A DNA stretch of 50,433 bases from Scatosoma sp045124465 (lineage in GTDB: Bacteria; Bacillota; Clostridia; Christensenellales; Borkfalkiaceae), in NCBI GenBank assembly GCA_045124465.1, contig JBGVLV010000034.1, positions 1 through 50,433 of the forward strand. Reading direction: 5' to 3'. Position numbers and translations under genes: made by a program. This document shows, in pieces, positions 23,560-32,581 of this stretch; within the stretch, counting starts at the first letter, position 1, and each line of letters opens with the position of its first letter. Under the pieces are notes generated by a model that saw only the letters and a program-made list of their open reading frames with translations, ran no database searches and was not told the DNA's origin.

Positions 23560-25584
23560 ATGCCTTTTGTTCAAAGATATTCGAACGTAGAAAAGGGCGG
23601 TATCGTCTTTACGGGCAATACGCTGGGACTGAGCAAAGCCCCCAACCAACTCGAACCGGGTACGGACGGGTCTATCGGCGCGTTTATCAGTCTTGACACT
23701 TCCCTGCAAGTCGGTTCGTTCCCTGCCGGGACGACCCTCGATTATACGAAAAACGGGTCGCGCGCCGTGCTTGAACTGCCCGCGGGTTCGAGCGTATTAT
23801 ACGCCGAACTTATTTGGGGCGGTCTGTACCGTTCGAGCGCGAACGATATATCCGCTATCATCAACAACAGCGTTACGTTCACCACGCCTACGGGCGCGCA
23901 TACCGTAGCCCCCGACGCGGCGACGGCGCAGGATTTCCTTATCCCGACCCAAAATATCACGCTCGGATTCTACGTGCGCAGCGCGAACGTGACCTCGCTC
24001 GTACAAAGCGCGCTCGGCGGCACGTATTCCGTTCAGGGCGTACCCGCGCTCATCGAGGCGCTCGACTTCCGTACGGCGGACACCAACCACGCGGGCTGGA
24101 CGCTCGCCGTCGTGTACGAGAACAACACCCTCCCCTTACGCAATCTTACGCTTTGGAGAGGCGGCACGGTGGTTTCGCCCGAGGCGGGCAGTACGACCGT
24201 CGATATTTCTGACTTCCTCACGCCCGAAACACCGCCGATCACGGGCAAGATCTTCGTTTCCACGCAAGAGGGCGACGCGGTTTTGACGGGCGACAAGATG
24301 TTGTTCGGAAAAGACGTCGGTTCGCTTACCCCCTTATCGGGCGCGAACAATCCCCAAAACAATTTCTTCGCCTCGCAGATCAACGACGAGAACGGCGACC
24401 TCGACACGTCGGGTACGTTCGGAACGCGGAACGCCGACGCCGCAGCGGGTACGAACACCATAGCTTGTCGGCAGGGCTGGGATATTACGGCGATAGACGT
24501 TTCCGACAAGCTGACGACGGATCAGACCAGCGCGGTCATTCGGTTCACGAGCGACGGCGATCTGTACGTGCCGAACGCGCTCGGATTACAGATCGACAGC
24601 AACGGCGCGAACCTCGTCGTGAAAAAGTCGGCGAACAAACAATTCGCGACCGTCGGCGAAGAGATCCTCTATACCCTTTCCATCAAAAACGAAGGCGCGG
24701 TGAAAGCGTTGAACGCGACGATCACCGATCTGTTGCCGCCCGATACGACTTTGGTCGCAGGCTCGATCACGGTCGGCGGCACGCCGTACGCGGGCAGTCT
24801 GCCCGTCACGATCGCGGAGATCGGCGCGGGCGAAACGGTCGAGGTTACTTTCCGCGTTACCGTAAACGCCCTGCCCGCCGAAAATCCCATCGTCAACGTC
24901 GCGCACGTGGAATACGAGTTCTATCCTTTCGAGGGCTATCTCGTCACCACCTCCTCCGACTCCAACCCCGTGGAAGTATATATCGTCGCCGAAACGGTCA
25001 CGCTTGAAAAGAGCGTGGATAAAACGACCGCGACGGAGGACGATACGCTCACCTATACTTCCGTTTTCACCAACACGGGTAACGTGCCTGTCAAGGACGT
25101 ATTTTTCACCGACCCTATCCCCGACGGCACGACGTTCGTAACGGGTTCGGTGTATATCGACGGCGTACAGTTCGCCGCATACGATCCCGCGAACGGTTTC
25201 GCGCTCAAAGATCTCGAACCGCAGGAAAGCGTTACCGTCGTTTTCCAAGTACGGATCAACACCGCCTCGGAAGGTTGCGTTGCGGCGACGGTTTCCAATC
25301 AGTCGCACGTAACGTTCAAATTCGTTCTCCCGAACGAAACGACGGTCGACGGCTCGGCGGAAAGCAACGCCGTGCAAACGACCGTGAATAAAAAGACCGA
25401 GCCGACGGAAACCCGTTTCTTCCTACAAGTCACCGCCGAACGCTGTTGCCGCGGCAACTGTTGCAACCGTTGCAATACTTGCAATTCGTGTGATAACGCG
25501 TGCCATTCGTGCAGTTCGTGCAATACTTGCAACGATCGGGCGCTTTTCGAATTGTTGCTCTCCGCGTTCCGTTGCGGGTTCTGA
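23560..25584 (+). CDS. DUF11-repeat surface protein with cysteine-rich C-terminal tail
   Basis: A 674-residue protein. An N-terminal domain (about 1-340) begins MPFVQRYSNVEKGGIVFTGN, and similar N-termini are found in Firmicute DUF11 proteins. Two DUF11 beta-sandwich repeats follow (about 346-475 and 482-610; each has the K-x-x-x-K, Y-T and N-x-G pattern and a LPP/IP-DGTT strand). The tail (629-657) packs 11 cysteines, many as C-x-x-C steps (CNRCNTCNSC), with a last cysteine near the end. There is no signal peptide or sortase motif, so an unusual export route or assembly inside a mother cell, as for spore-coat proteins, is possible. The tail suggests disulfide cross-linking or metal binding. 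The ATG has AGGAG eight bases upstream. Confidence 0.85.
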   Translation: MPFVQRYSNVEKGGIVFTGNTLGLSKAPNQLEPGTDGSIGAFISLDTSLQVGSFPAGTTLDYTKNGSRAVLELPAGSSVLYAELIWGGLYRSSANDISAIINNSVTFTTPTGAHTVAPDAATAQDFLIPTQNITLGFYVRSANVTSLVQSALGGTYSVQGVPALIEALDFRTADTNHAGWTLAVVYENNTLPLRNLTLWRGGTVVSPEAGSTTVDISDFLTPETPPITGKIFVSTQEGDAVLTGDKMLFGKDVGSLTPLSGANNPQNNFFASQINDENGDLDTSGTFGTRNADAAAGTNTIACRQGWDITAIDVSDKLTTDQTSAVIRFTSDGDLYVPNALGLQIDSNGANLVVKKSANKQFATVGEEILYTLSIKNEGAVKALNATITDLLPPDTTLVAGSITVGGTPYAGSLPVTIAEIGAGETVEVTFRVTVNALPAENPIVNVAHVEYEFYPFEGYLVTTSSDSNPVEVYIVAETVTLEKSVDKTTATEDDTLTYTSVFTNTGNVPVKDVFFTDPIPDGTTFVTGSVYIDGVQFAAYDPANGFALKDLEPQESVTVVFQVRINTASEGCVAATVSNQSHVTFKFVLPNETTVDGSAESNAVQTTVNKKTEPTETRFFLQVTAERCCRGNCCNRCNTCNSCDNACHSCSSCNTCNDRALFELLLSAFRCGF

Positions 25585-25602
25585 CAAGCCGCCAAGCGCG
25601 CA

Positions 25603-25633
25603 AAAAACGCTCCGAATTTTTCGGAGCGTTTTT
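25603..25633. terminator. Bidirectional terminator between convergent genes
   Basis: A 14-base stem (25603-25616 / 25620-25633) with a three-base loop, A-run on the left and T-run on the right. It lies between the DUF11 stop (25584, plus) and the phosphoglucomutase stop (25656, minus) and serves both. Confidence 0.92.
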
Positions 25634-25655
25634 CTGTGCCGTTGCAAGCTTTGAT

Positions 25656-27377
25656 TTATTTTTTCGCCTGTTCCAAAAGCGCGTTGACGGAGATTTGCAT
25701 TTCGGCGAGTTTTGCGTTCGCCGACGGTTCGTCTTTGGCTTTGATGGAATAGTATATTTTGAGTTTGGGTTCGGTACCCGAAGGACGAACGCAAACGAAC
25801 GAACCGCCTTCGAGTTCGTAGTATACGCAGTTACACTTGGGAATATCCAACGTTTCCGTTTCGCCCGTGGCAAGGAGGGTGCGTTTCGCCGCGCTGTAAT
25901 CGCGTACCGCGACCACGTTCACGCCCGCGATATCGGCGGGTTTGAGGGATTTCAGCCCGTCTACGACGGCGTTCATCTCTTTCATCGCGTTAAGACCCGA
26001 GTACTGCACGGACACGTTTTTGTCGAGTACGTAGCCGTATTTCGCGTATATTTCCTGCAATCTGCCGTACACCGTCTTGCCGATATACGTATAATAGCAG
26101 ACCATTTCCGCACAGAGCATAGAGGCTACGACCGCGTCCTTATCTCTCGCGTGCGTACCGCGGAGATACCCGCAGGATTCCTCGAACCCGAAGATATACG
26201 TATGCTTGCCGTCGCGTTCCCATTGCTTTATCTTCTCGCCGATGAACTTAAAGCCGACGGGAGTTTCGTACAACGTCACGCCGTAATCGTCGCAGAGCGC
26301 TTTCGCCATACCCGTCGTAACGAACGACTTTACCACCGCCGCGTTCTTGGGCATAGCGTTATCTTCGGAAAGTCTGGTCAGGATATAGTCGAGCAACAAA
26401 ATGCCCACCTGATTGCCCGACAGAGCGACAAATTCGCCTTTATCGTCTTTGAGCGCGACCCCCAAACGGTCGGAGTCGGGGTCGGTGCCGAACACGACGT
26501 CCGCTTTGATCTCGTTCGCGAGCGCGATACCCATCGACAGCGTTTCTTTGAATTCGGGGTTGGGTACTTTGACCGTCGAGAATTCCGTGTCTTTTTTGGT
26601 CTGCGCCTCGACTACCGTGGCGTTGATGCCCAGTTTTTTGAGAATGGTCATAACGGGTACGTAACCGCTGCCGTGTACGGGGGTATAGACGAGTTTAAGG
26701 TCCTTTCCGCACTTTGCCACCGCCTCTTTGGAAAGGGTAAGGCGGGAAAGTTCTTCGATATAATCTTCGTCCAGCTTTTTGGGTACGGGTACGATCAAAT
26801 CGCTGTTTTCATCGCCCGTTACGGACAAGTAGTCCTCTATCTTCGAGATATAGCCGACGACTTTCGCGGTATCTTCGGGGGACATTTGCGCGCCGTCCTC
26901 GCCGTAGACTTTATAGCCGTTATATTCCTTGGGGTTATGGCTCGCCGTGATCATGATACCCGCGACGGTTTTAAGATAGCGCACGGCGTACGAGAGCATA
27001 GGCACGGGGTGTACGTCGTCGAAAAGGTAGGCTTTGATCCCGTTCTTTGCAAGCACGCTCGCCGCCGCTTTCGCGAACTGTTCCGACTTTCTGCGCGTAT
27101 CGTAAGAAATGACCACGCCGCGCGATATTTCCGCTTTGCCGAGGCTCTTTATCCATTCGGACAGACCTTGCGTCGCACGCATTACCGTGTAGATATTCAT
27201 CATATTCACGCCGTAACCAATCAAGCCGCGCATACCTGCCGTACCGAATTCAAGCTCGCCGCCGAAACGGTATTCTTTTTCCTTTTCGTCGGTTGCGATG
27301 CTTTCGAGTTCGGCTTTGCCCTCCGCGCAAAGCGCGGGGTTATGTAACCATTTTTCATATTCTTTGCGATAGTCCAT
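25656..27377 (-). CDS. pgcA: Phosphoglucomutase / phosphomannomutase (alpha-phosphohexomutase)
   Basis: A 573-residue alpha-D-phosphohexomutase that interconverts glucose 1- and 6-phosphate (or the mannose pair). All four active-site regions are seen: the phosphoserine loop MITASHNPKEYNGYK (about 136-150), the metal loop DPDSDR (about 299-304), the sugar-selecting loop GFEESCGY (about 394) and the phosphate-binding loop RPSGTEPK (about 532-539). The size matches Gram-positive PgcA. The ATG at 27377 has GGGAG upstream. It is the last gene after two membrane-protein genes and probably shares their promoter at 29303. Confidence 0.94.
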   Translation of the reverse strand: MDYRKEYEKWLHNPALCAEGKAELESIATDEKEKEYRFGGELEFGTAGMRGLIGYGVNMMNIYTVMRATQGLSEWIKSLGKAEISRGVVISYDTRRKSEQFAKAAASVLAKNGIKAYLFDDVHPVPMLSYAVRYLKTVAGIMITASHNPKEYNGYKVYGEDGAQMSPEDTAKVVGYISKIEDYLSVTGDENSDLIVPVPKKLDEDYIEELSRLTLSKEAVAKCGKDLKLVYTPVHGSGYVPVMTILKKLGINATVVEAQTKKDTEFSTVKVPNPEFKETLSMGIALANEIKADVVFGTDPDSDRLGVALKDDKGEFVALSGNQVGILLLDYILTRLSEDNAMPKNAAVVKSFVTTGMAKALCDDYGVTLYETPVGFKFIGEKIKQWERDGKHTYIFGFEESCGYLRGTHARDKDAVVASMLCAEMVCYYTYIGKTVYGRLQEIYAKYGYVLDKNVSVQYSGLNAMKEMNAVVDGLKSLKPADIAGVNVVAVRDYSAAKRTLLATGETETLDIPKCNCVYYELEGGSFVCVRPSGTEPKLKIYYSIKAKDEPSANAKLAEMQISVNALLEQAKK

Positions 27378-27410
27378 TTTCTATATCTCCCATTATTTAT
27401 TTATATTTGC

Positions 27411-28436
27411 TTACTCTTGTGTTTCCTGCGTTTTTTCTTCCGCGTTCCGCTCCGTGCTTATCGCGACCGTCGGGTCGAGCGCGGTTTCGTCGATGTATTC
27501 GAAGATATGTTCGCGATCGCCGCAATCGGGATTGCTCGCGATCCGATCAAACGTAATGAAATATTTTTTGCCCTTGATGGTATAATAGTTTACGAACTGT
27601 TCGCAGATAAATACCATATACGAGGCGGGAACGGTGACGATCAACGCGCTGCCGAACGTGCATACGGCGGCGACGATATTGACGATGATGACGAGATACA
27701 CGGTGACGATATACGTCGCGAATATCTTGGGCAGTTGTTTTTTCTCCGTTTTCTTATACGCGAACGCGTTTCTCAGCTTTTTGCCGTCCGTCGTCATCGC
27801 GGGCAACCAAACGCCCGTGAACGTGAGTTTTACCGACTGCATAAGCACGAGCAACGTAACCGAGAAAAACAACGCGGGAATGATATTCACCGTCGTCATC
27901 AGCAATACGATCATCGAAACGGTCAGAAGATCGAACAGGAACACCACGGGTACGTACACGAGCGCGTAACGGCTCGCCTTGCCCGCGTTGGAAACGTACG
28001 CCGTGCCGAAAGAAGTTTCGGCATACGTGCTCATTTTATCGTTGAGGATACTGCCTACCGAGAAATAGCAAAGCGTTTCCGCGAAACGTTTTAAAAGATA
28101 GATCAGCACGCAACCCACCGTCGTGAGCACGATCGCGGTCATTTTGGAAAGCACCATCTGCGCGAGCGCGTATAGCGAACCGTTTTCGCCGAACATAGCG
28201 TTTTTCACCTCTTCCAACGCCGTGGCGTTTGCAGCGAAGAACGCCGAGAAAAACGACTTGACGTCGGTGACGACCTTCTGCCATTGCGGGCTTGCGAGCA
28301 GTTCGACGAGTTCGGGCAAGATGAGCGCGGCGCAAAGCGCGCCCGCAACCAAGCCCACGATAAATTTATACAACAGTATCTTGTATACGTTTTTGAAATT
28401 TTCCATCAGCAATTTAATGCTGTTGCGAAAAAGCAT
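27411..28436 (-). CDS. Multi-pass membrane protein, unknown function
   Basis: A 341-residue protein with about five or six membrane segments, including one near 20-45 (FIVGLVAGALCAALILP), one near 90-110, a pair around 165-205 and one near 250-280. The cytoplasmic tail is rich in Glu and Thr. I do not recognise the family. The neighbour upstream has the same size class and segment spacing, and the two may be distant paralogues acting as a pair. The ATG at 28436 has AAGGAG upstream. Its pairing with phosphoglucomutase might point to envelope polysaccharide or lipid work, but that is a guess. Confidence 0.75.
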   Translation of the reverse strand: MLFRNSIKLLMENFKNVYKILLYKFIVGLVAGALCAALILPELVELLASPQWQKVVTDVKSFFSAFFAANATALEEVKNAMFGENGSLYALAQMVLSKMTAIVLTTVGCVLIYLLKRFAETLCYFSVGSILNDKMSTYAETSFGTAYVSNAGKASRYALVYVPVVFLFDLLTVSMIVLLMTTVNIIPALFFSVTLLVLMQSVKLTFTGVWLPAMTTDGKKLRNAFAYKKTEKKQLPKIFATYIVTVYLVIIVNIVAAVCTFGSALIVTVPASYMVFICEQFVNYYTIKGKKYFITFDRIASNPDCGDREHIFEYIDETALDPTVAISTERNAEEKTQETQE

Positions 28437-28454
28437 ACCCCTTCTCCTTATCCT

Positions 28455-29282
28455 TTAACGTCTGTAATATCTGTTCAGATCCGCGCGGTCGATATTGTCG
28501 AGATCGAAATACGCGATCTGCATACGCACGCAATAGATCATGATCATTATGCAATAGAGCGCGGTCGTAAGCACGGTGAACCAAAGCTTACTGATCGCGA
28601 ACCACGCGCAAAGGCATATCACCGCCTCGAACGCGAGCAGGAACACCATCTGCCCCATTACGATCTGCCATTTGATGGGCGCGGAAAGTTGGTTGGAATA
28701 GTACAGCGCCTCTTTCGCTCTGAATCCCGTGATCTGCATACACGGCAGCCAAAGATAGATAAGGCTCACCGCATACAAAAGCACGAAGTGCATACCCAAA
28801 AACACCAGACCTACGAACACGTAAGAAAGTATTTGCGCGTCGATACGCGACACGAAGAACAGCAAAGCCGCCGTGACAAGCGACCAAATTTCATAAATAG
28901 CAAGCAACAACAGCGCGTAACCGCTGGTGGAAACCAAGTTATCGTTGAGTTTGGAAAAGATACCGTTAAAGGTACGTTTTCCGATCCGCATATGTTTTTC
29001 CAGTACCGCCATCATCAGCGCGACGCAGACGATCAGCGCGACGACGCCAAACAATCCGAACCCGATCGCGCGCCAGGACGCGAAGTTGAGCACGGACACC
29101 GAACGGAACAGATCGGGAAAATTCCACGCGTGAAGATCGCCCGAAAAGAATATTTCAAGTACCCTGTTCAACGCCACCTCGTCCACGCAACCGGACAGAA
29201 AGAACGCCGGAATGACGGCAAACGGAAACACGTACAGGAAATTTTTTAAAACGTATTTACTCGATCGTATCGTATATTTCAT
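28455..29282 (-). CDS. Multi-pass membrane protein, unknown function (paired with the next gene)
   Basis: A 275-residue protein with about six membrane segments (first near 15-30, then about 70-95, 120-140, 150-180, 205-225 and 228-250). Short cytoplasmic loops hold basic residues, and the C-terminus is short and charged (ends NRYYRR). The family is not recognised; glycerophosphodiester-phosphodiesterase-type membrane domains and YesL-like proteins have a similar look. First gene of a three-gene operon with the next membrane protein (18-base gap) and phosphoglucomutase. A good promoter precedes it. Confidence 0.75.
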   Translation of the reverse strand: MKYTIRSSKYVLKNFLYVFPFAVIPAFFLSGCVDEVALNRVLEIFFSGDLHAWNFPDLFRSVSVLNFASWRAIGFGLFGVVALIVCVALMMAVLEKHMRIGKRTFNGIFSKLNDNLVSTSGYALLLLAIYEIWSLVTAALLFFVSRIDAQILSYVFVGLVFLGMHFVLLYAVSLIYLWLPCMQITGFRAKEALYYSNQLSAPIKWQIVMGQMVFLLAFEAVICLCAWFAISKLWFTVLTTALYCIMIMIYCVRMQIAYFDLDNIDRADLNRYYRR

Positions 29283-29302
29283 AGCCCTTGTCCTCTTATA
29301 GC

Positions 29303-29331
29303 ATTATACCACAAAAAATATATCCTGTAAA
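29303..29331 (-). promoter_or_regulatory. Promoter of the membrane-protein / phosphoglucomutase operon
   Basis: On the minus strand, TTTACA (29326-29331), a 17-base spacer and a perfect TATAAT (29303-29308), 20 bases before the start codon at 29282. Confidence 0.8.
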
Positions 29332-29385
29332 GCGTTTTGCCGAAAAAACACCTCTTACCCCGCGAAATTCCGCACATAAAAAATC

Positions 29386-29419
29386 CCTCCCGCGACGACG
29401 CAACGTTCGCCGCGAGAGG
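29386..29419 (-). terminator. Terminator of the citrate synthase-aconitase-isocitrate dehydrogenase operon
   Basis: A 13-base stem with two G-U pairs on the minus strand (29386-29398 / 29407-29419), followed by GATTTTTT. It lies 24 bases after the isocitrate dehydrogenase stop. Confidence 0.85.
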
Positions 29420-29443
29420 AAAAGACAAAAATATTTGCGATTT

Positions 29444-30622
29444 TTACACGATTTTTTGCAATGTTTCCATTACGTAGTCGCCGAACTGTTCGCACGTTGC
29501 GCCCGTATCGCGGCCGGTGATGACGTACTTCTTCTCCTCGAACGAGCAAATATCGAGCGCGCGTTCGAGTTTGTCCGCTCTCTCTTGCAGACCGATATGC
29601 GACAAGAGCATAACGCAAGCGCGGAGCATCGAACAAGGATCGGCGTACTGACCTCTGCCTTCCGTGACCATACGGGGCGCGCTGCCGTGGATCGCCTCGA
29701 ACATCGCGTATTTTTTACCGATATTCGCGCAACCCGCCGTGCCGACGCCGCCTTGGAATTCCGCCGCCTCGTCGGAAATGATGTCGCCGTAAAGGTTGGG
29801 GAGCAAAAGCACTTGGAAATCGCGGCGGCGCTTTTTATCCACAAGTTTCGCCGTCATAATATCCGCGTACCATTCGTCCGTTACGATGTCGGGATACAGA
29901 TCGCCGACCTTATGACAATCTTCGAGGAAGTTGCCGTCCGTCGTCTTGATGACGTTCGCTTTCGTAACGAGCGATACTCTCTTGAACCCGTTCTTATGCG
30001 CATAATCGTACGCAAGCCGCGCGATCCTGTCCGAACCTTGCTTGGTCGTCACCGTAAAGTCTACGGCAAGATCTTCCGTAATGTTGAACCCCGAAGAACC
30101 GATCGCGTACCCGCCCTCCGTGTTCTCGCGGAAGATCGTCCAGTTGATCCCCTCTTCGGGTACTTTTACGGGACGGATATTCGCGAACAGATCGAGCGCC
30201 TTCCGCATAGCCACGTTCGCCGATTCGATATTCGGCATACCGCTGCCCTTTTGCGGGGTGGTCGTCGGTCCTTTCAAAATGATATGACAGGATTTGAGTT
30301 CCGCCATAACGTCGTCGGGGATCGCCTTGCCTTTCGCGATACGGTTTTCGATCGTCAGACCTTCGATGTCCTTGAACTCCACCTTACCCGCTTTTACGAG
30401 ATCCGCCAAAATAAATTCGAGTACCCTTCTCGCCTGCGCGGAAATAACGGGCCCTATCCCGTCGCCGCCGCAAACGCCGATCTTGATCGTTTCGAGTGCG
30501 GAATAATCGACGAAATCGCCCTGCGCTTTCATATCCTCTACGCGCGTGAGCTGATCGGACATCAGCTTTCTGAATTTTTCGCAAGCCGCGTCGAGCTGTG
30601 CTTTGTATTCTGCTTTTTCCAT
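29444..30622 (-). CDS. icd: Isocitrate dehydrogenase (isocitrate/isopropylmalate dehydrogenase family, probably NAD-dependent)
   Basis: A 392-residue beta-decarboxylating dehydrogenase that would convert isocitrate to 2-oxoglutarate. It shows GDGIGPVI (about 54-61), the phosphate/substrate loop with SANVAMRKALDLFANIRP (about 132-149), the FRENTEGGY motif (about 163-171) and NLYGDIISDEAAEFQGGVG (about 262-280) with the metal-binding aspartates. About 45 extra N-terminal residues precede the fold. Cofactor choice (NAD rather than NADP) is a guess from overall similarity. It ends the three-gene operon after aconitase (4-base gap) and would feed glutamate synthesis. Isopropylmalate dehydrogenase is unlikely given the neighbours. 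Confidence 0.9.
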   Translation of the reverse strand: MEKAEYKAQLDAACEKFRKLMSDQLTRVEDMKAQGDFVDYSALETIKIGVCGGDGIGPVISAQARRVLEFILADLVKAGKVEFKDIEGLTIENRIAKGKAIPDDVMAELKSCHIILKGPTTTPQKGSGMPNIESANVAMRKALDLFANIRPVKVPEEGINWTIFRENTEGGYAIGSSGFNITEDLAVDFTVTTKQGSDRIARLAYDYAHKNGFKRVSLVTKANVIKTTDGNFLEDCHKVGDLYPDIVTDEWYADIMTAKLVDKKRRRDFQVLLLPNLYGDIISDEAAEFQGGVGTAGCANIGKKYAMFEAIHGSAPRMVTEGRGQYADPCSMLRACVMLLSHIGLQERADKLERALDICSFEEKKYVITGRDTGATCEQFGDYVMETLQKIV

Positions 30623-30626
30623 ATCC

Positions 30627-32561
30627 TTATTTCTTCTCCTGTTTCGTATAATTTAATCTGCCGCCCGCGAGCAATATCTCGCGCTGTCTAGCGGACAGGT
30701 TCAAACAAAGTTTCGCCTCTTTCCCGTTCGTCTTATCCACGAGCGTCGCCTCCGTCGCGCCCGCGACCGCCTCGGCAAAACCTTTTATCTCCAAAGTGTC
30801 GCCTTCCGCGAAGTTCTCGTAATCGTCGGGATTTGCAAGCGTCATCGGTATGATACCGAAATTGATGAGGTTCGCCACGTGTATACGCGCAAAGCTCTTG
30901 GCTACGACCGCTTTGATACCCAGATACAAAGGCACGAGCGCCGCGTGTTCGCGCGACGAGCCTTGCCCGTAGTTCGAGCCGCCGAGGATAACGCCGCCGC
31001 CCTTCTTTTTCGCGCGTTCGGGGAAATCTTTATCGCAGACCGTGAAACAGAACTCCGAAAGTTTCGGAACGTTCGATCTGTACGGCAAGACTTTCGTACC
31101 CGCGGGCATAATATGGTCGGTCGTTATATCGTCCCCGACCTTCAAAATAAGCTCGCAAGCGAGGTCCTTTTCGGGCGCTTTGCCGACGGGAATGGGTTTG
31201 ATATTCGGACCGCGTTCCACTGTCACCGTTTCCATCTCTTCTGCGGGAACGGGCAATTCTACGAGGTTATCGTTTATTTTGAACGCCGCGGGCATTGCGA
31301 TCTTCGGCGCTACGCCGAGCGTCGTGGGATCGGTGAATACGCCCGCGATCGCGCTCGCCGCCGCCGTTTCGGGGGATACGAGGTATACCTGCGCGTCCGC
31401 CGTCCCGCTACGGGCGAGGAAGTTACGGTTGAACGTACGAAGGCTCACGCCCGCCGAACGGGGAGAGAATCCCATACCGATACAAGGTCCGCACGCACAT
31501 TCCAAAACACGCGCGCCCGCGTTGATGAGGTCGGCAAGCGCGCCGCACTCCGCAAGCATCGTATAGACCTGTTTCGAACCGGGGGAAATGGACAAACTTA
31601 CGTCGGGGTGTACCGTTTTGCCTTTGAGCATAGCCGCGACCGTGAGCATATCCTGCATAGACGAGTTCGTGCAAGAACCGATGCAGACCTGATCGATCTT
31701 CATTCCCGAAAGCTCGGAAACGGGTTTTACGTTGTCGGGGCTGTGCGGGCAAGCCGCCAAGGGTTCGAGCGCGCTCAGATCGACGGTATATTCCGCGTCG
31801 AACTTCGCGTCGGGGTCGGAGGAAAGCTCGACGAAATCCTGTTCCCTGCCCTCCGCTTTGAGGAAAGCTTTGGTCACTTCGTCGGAGGGGAAGATGGAGC
31901 TGGTCGCGCCGAGTTCCGCGCCCATATTCGTGATCGTCGCGCGTTGGGGTACGGACAGCGTTTTCACGCCCTCGCCCGCATATTCGACGATCGCGCCCAC
32001 GCCGCCTTTTACGCTAAGCTGTCGGAGCACTTCCAAAATAACGTCTTTCGCGCCTACGTAGTCGGAAAGTTTGCCGACGAGGTTGACTCTTATCATCTTG
32101 GGCATGGTTATGTAATACGTACCGCCGCCCATCGCGACCGCTACGTCCAGTCCGCCCGCGCCCATACCGAGCATACCGATACCGCCCGCCGTCGGCGTAT
32201 GCGAATCGGAGCCTATGAGCGTTTTACCGGGCTTGGAGAAACGTTCCAAATGTACCTGATGGCAGATACCGTTGCCGGGACGGGAGAAACGGATACCGTG
32301 TTTTTTCGTTACCGTTTGGATATAACGGTGATCGTCCGCGTTCTCGAATCCCGCCTGTAAAGTGTTATGATCGATATACGCGACGGAAAGTTCGGTCTTG
32401 ACCCGATCTATCCCCATCGCCTCGAATTGCAGATACGCCATCGTTCCCGTGGCGTCCTGCGTCAAAGTCTGGTCTATTTTCAGACCTATCTCTTTGCCTA
32501 CGGTCATTTCGCCGCAGACAAGGTGATCTTTTATGATCTTTTGCGCTATCGTATAGCCCAT
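30627..32561 (-). CDS. acnA: Aconitate hydratase
   Basis: A 644-residue aconitase isomerising citrate to isocitrate. [4Fe-4S] ligand cysteines are visible in CIGSCTNSSM (about 296-305) and CACGPCIGMG (about 361-370), with the substrate motifs SDSHTPTAGGIG (about 118-129) and the swivelling C-terminal domain string GGSNYGQGSSREHAAL (about 550). Length is that of the short bacterial aconitases, without the long N-terminal part of AcnA proper, so the symbol is a convenience. The ATG at 32561 has AGGAGA upstream. It lies between citrate synthase (20-base gap) and isocitrate dehydrogenase. Confidence 0.93.
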   Translation of the reverse strand: MGYTIAQKIIKDHLVCGEMTVGKEIGLKIDQTLTQDATGTMAYLQFEAMGIDRVKTELSVAYIDHNTLQAGFENADDHRYIQTVTKKHGIRFSRPGNGICHQVHLERFSKPGKTLIGSDSHTPTAGGIGMLGMGAGGLDVAVAMGGGTYYITMPKMIRVNLVGKLSDYVGAKDVILEVLRQLSVKGGVGAIVEYAGEGVKTLSVPQRATITNMGAELGATSSIFPSDEVTKAFLKAEGREQDFVELSSDPDAKFDAEYTVDLSALEPLAACPHSPDNVKPVSELSGMKIDQVCIGSCTNSSMQDMLTVAAMLKGKTVHPDVSLSISPGSKQVYTMLAECGALADLINAGARVLECACGPCIGMGFSPRSAGVSLRTFNRNFLARSGTADAQVYLVSPETAAASAIAGVFTDPTTLGVAPKIAMPAAFKINDNLVELPVPAEEMETVTVERGPNIKPIPVGKAPEKDLACELILKVGDDITTDHIMPAGTKVLPYRSNVPKLSEFCFTVCDKDFPERAKKKGGGVILGGSNYGQGSSREHAALVPLYLGIKAVVAKSFARIHVANLINFGIIPMTLANPDDYENFAEGDTLEIKGFAEAVAGATEATLVDKTNGKEAKLCLNLSARQREILLAGGRLNYTKQEKK

Positions 32562-32581
32562 ATTCTTTCTCCTAATTACTA

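Noticed and set aside
25440..25540. Tandem DNA repeat in the Cys-rich coding tail
   Set aside because: The repeated TGC/AAC steps follow from the C-x-x-C protein pattern; the unit is too irregular to call a DNA repeat array.
30627..32561. Isopropylmalate or homoaconitate isomerase large subunit
   Set aside because: The protein is a single long chain containing both the Fe-S and swivel domains, as aconitase does, while LeuCD-type enzymes are split, and the neighbours are TCA genes.
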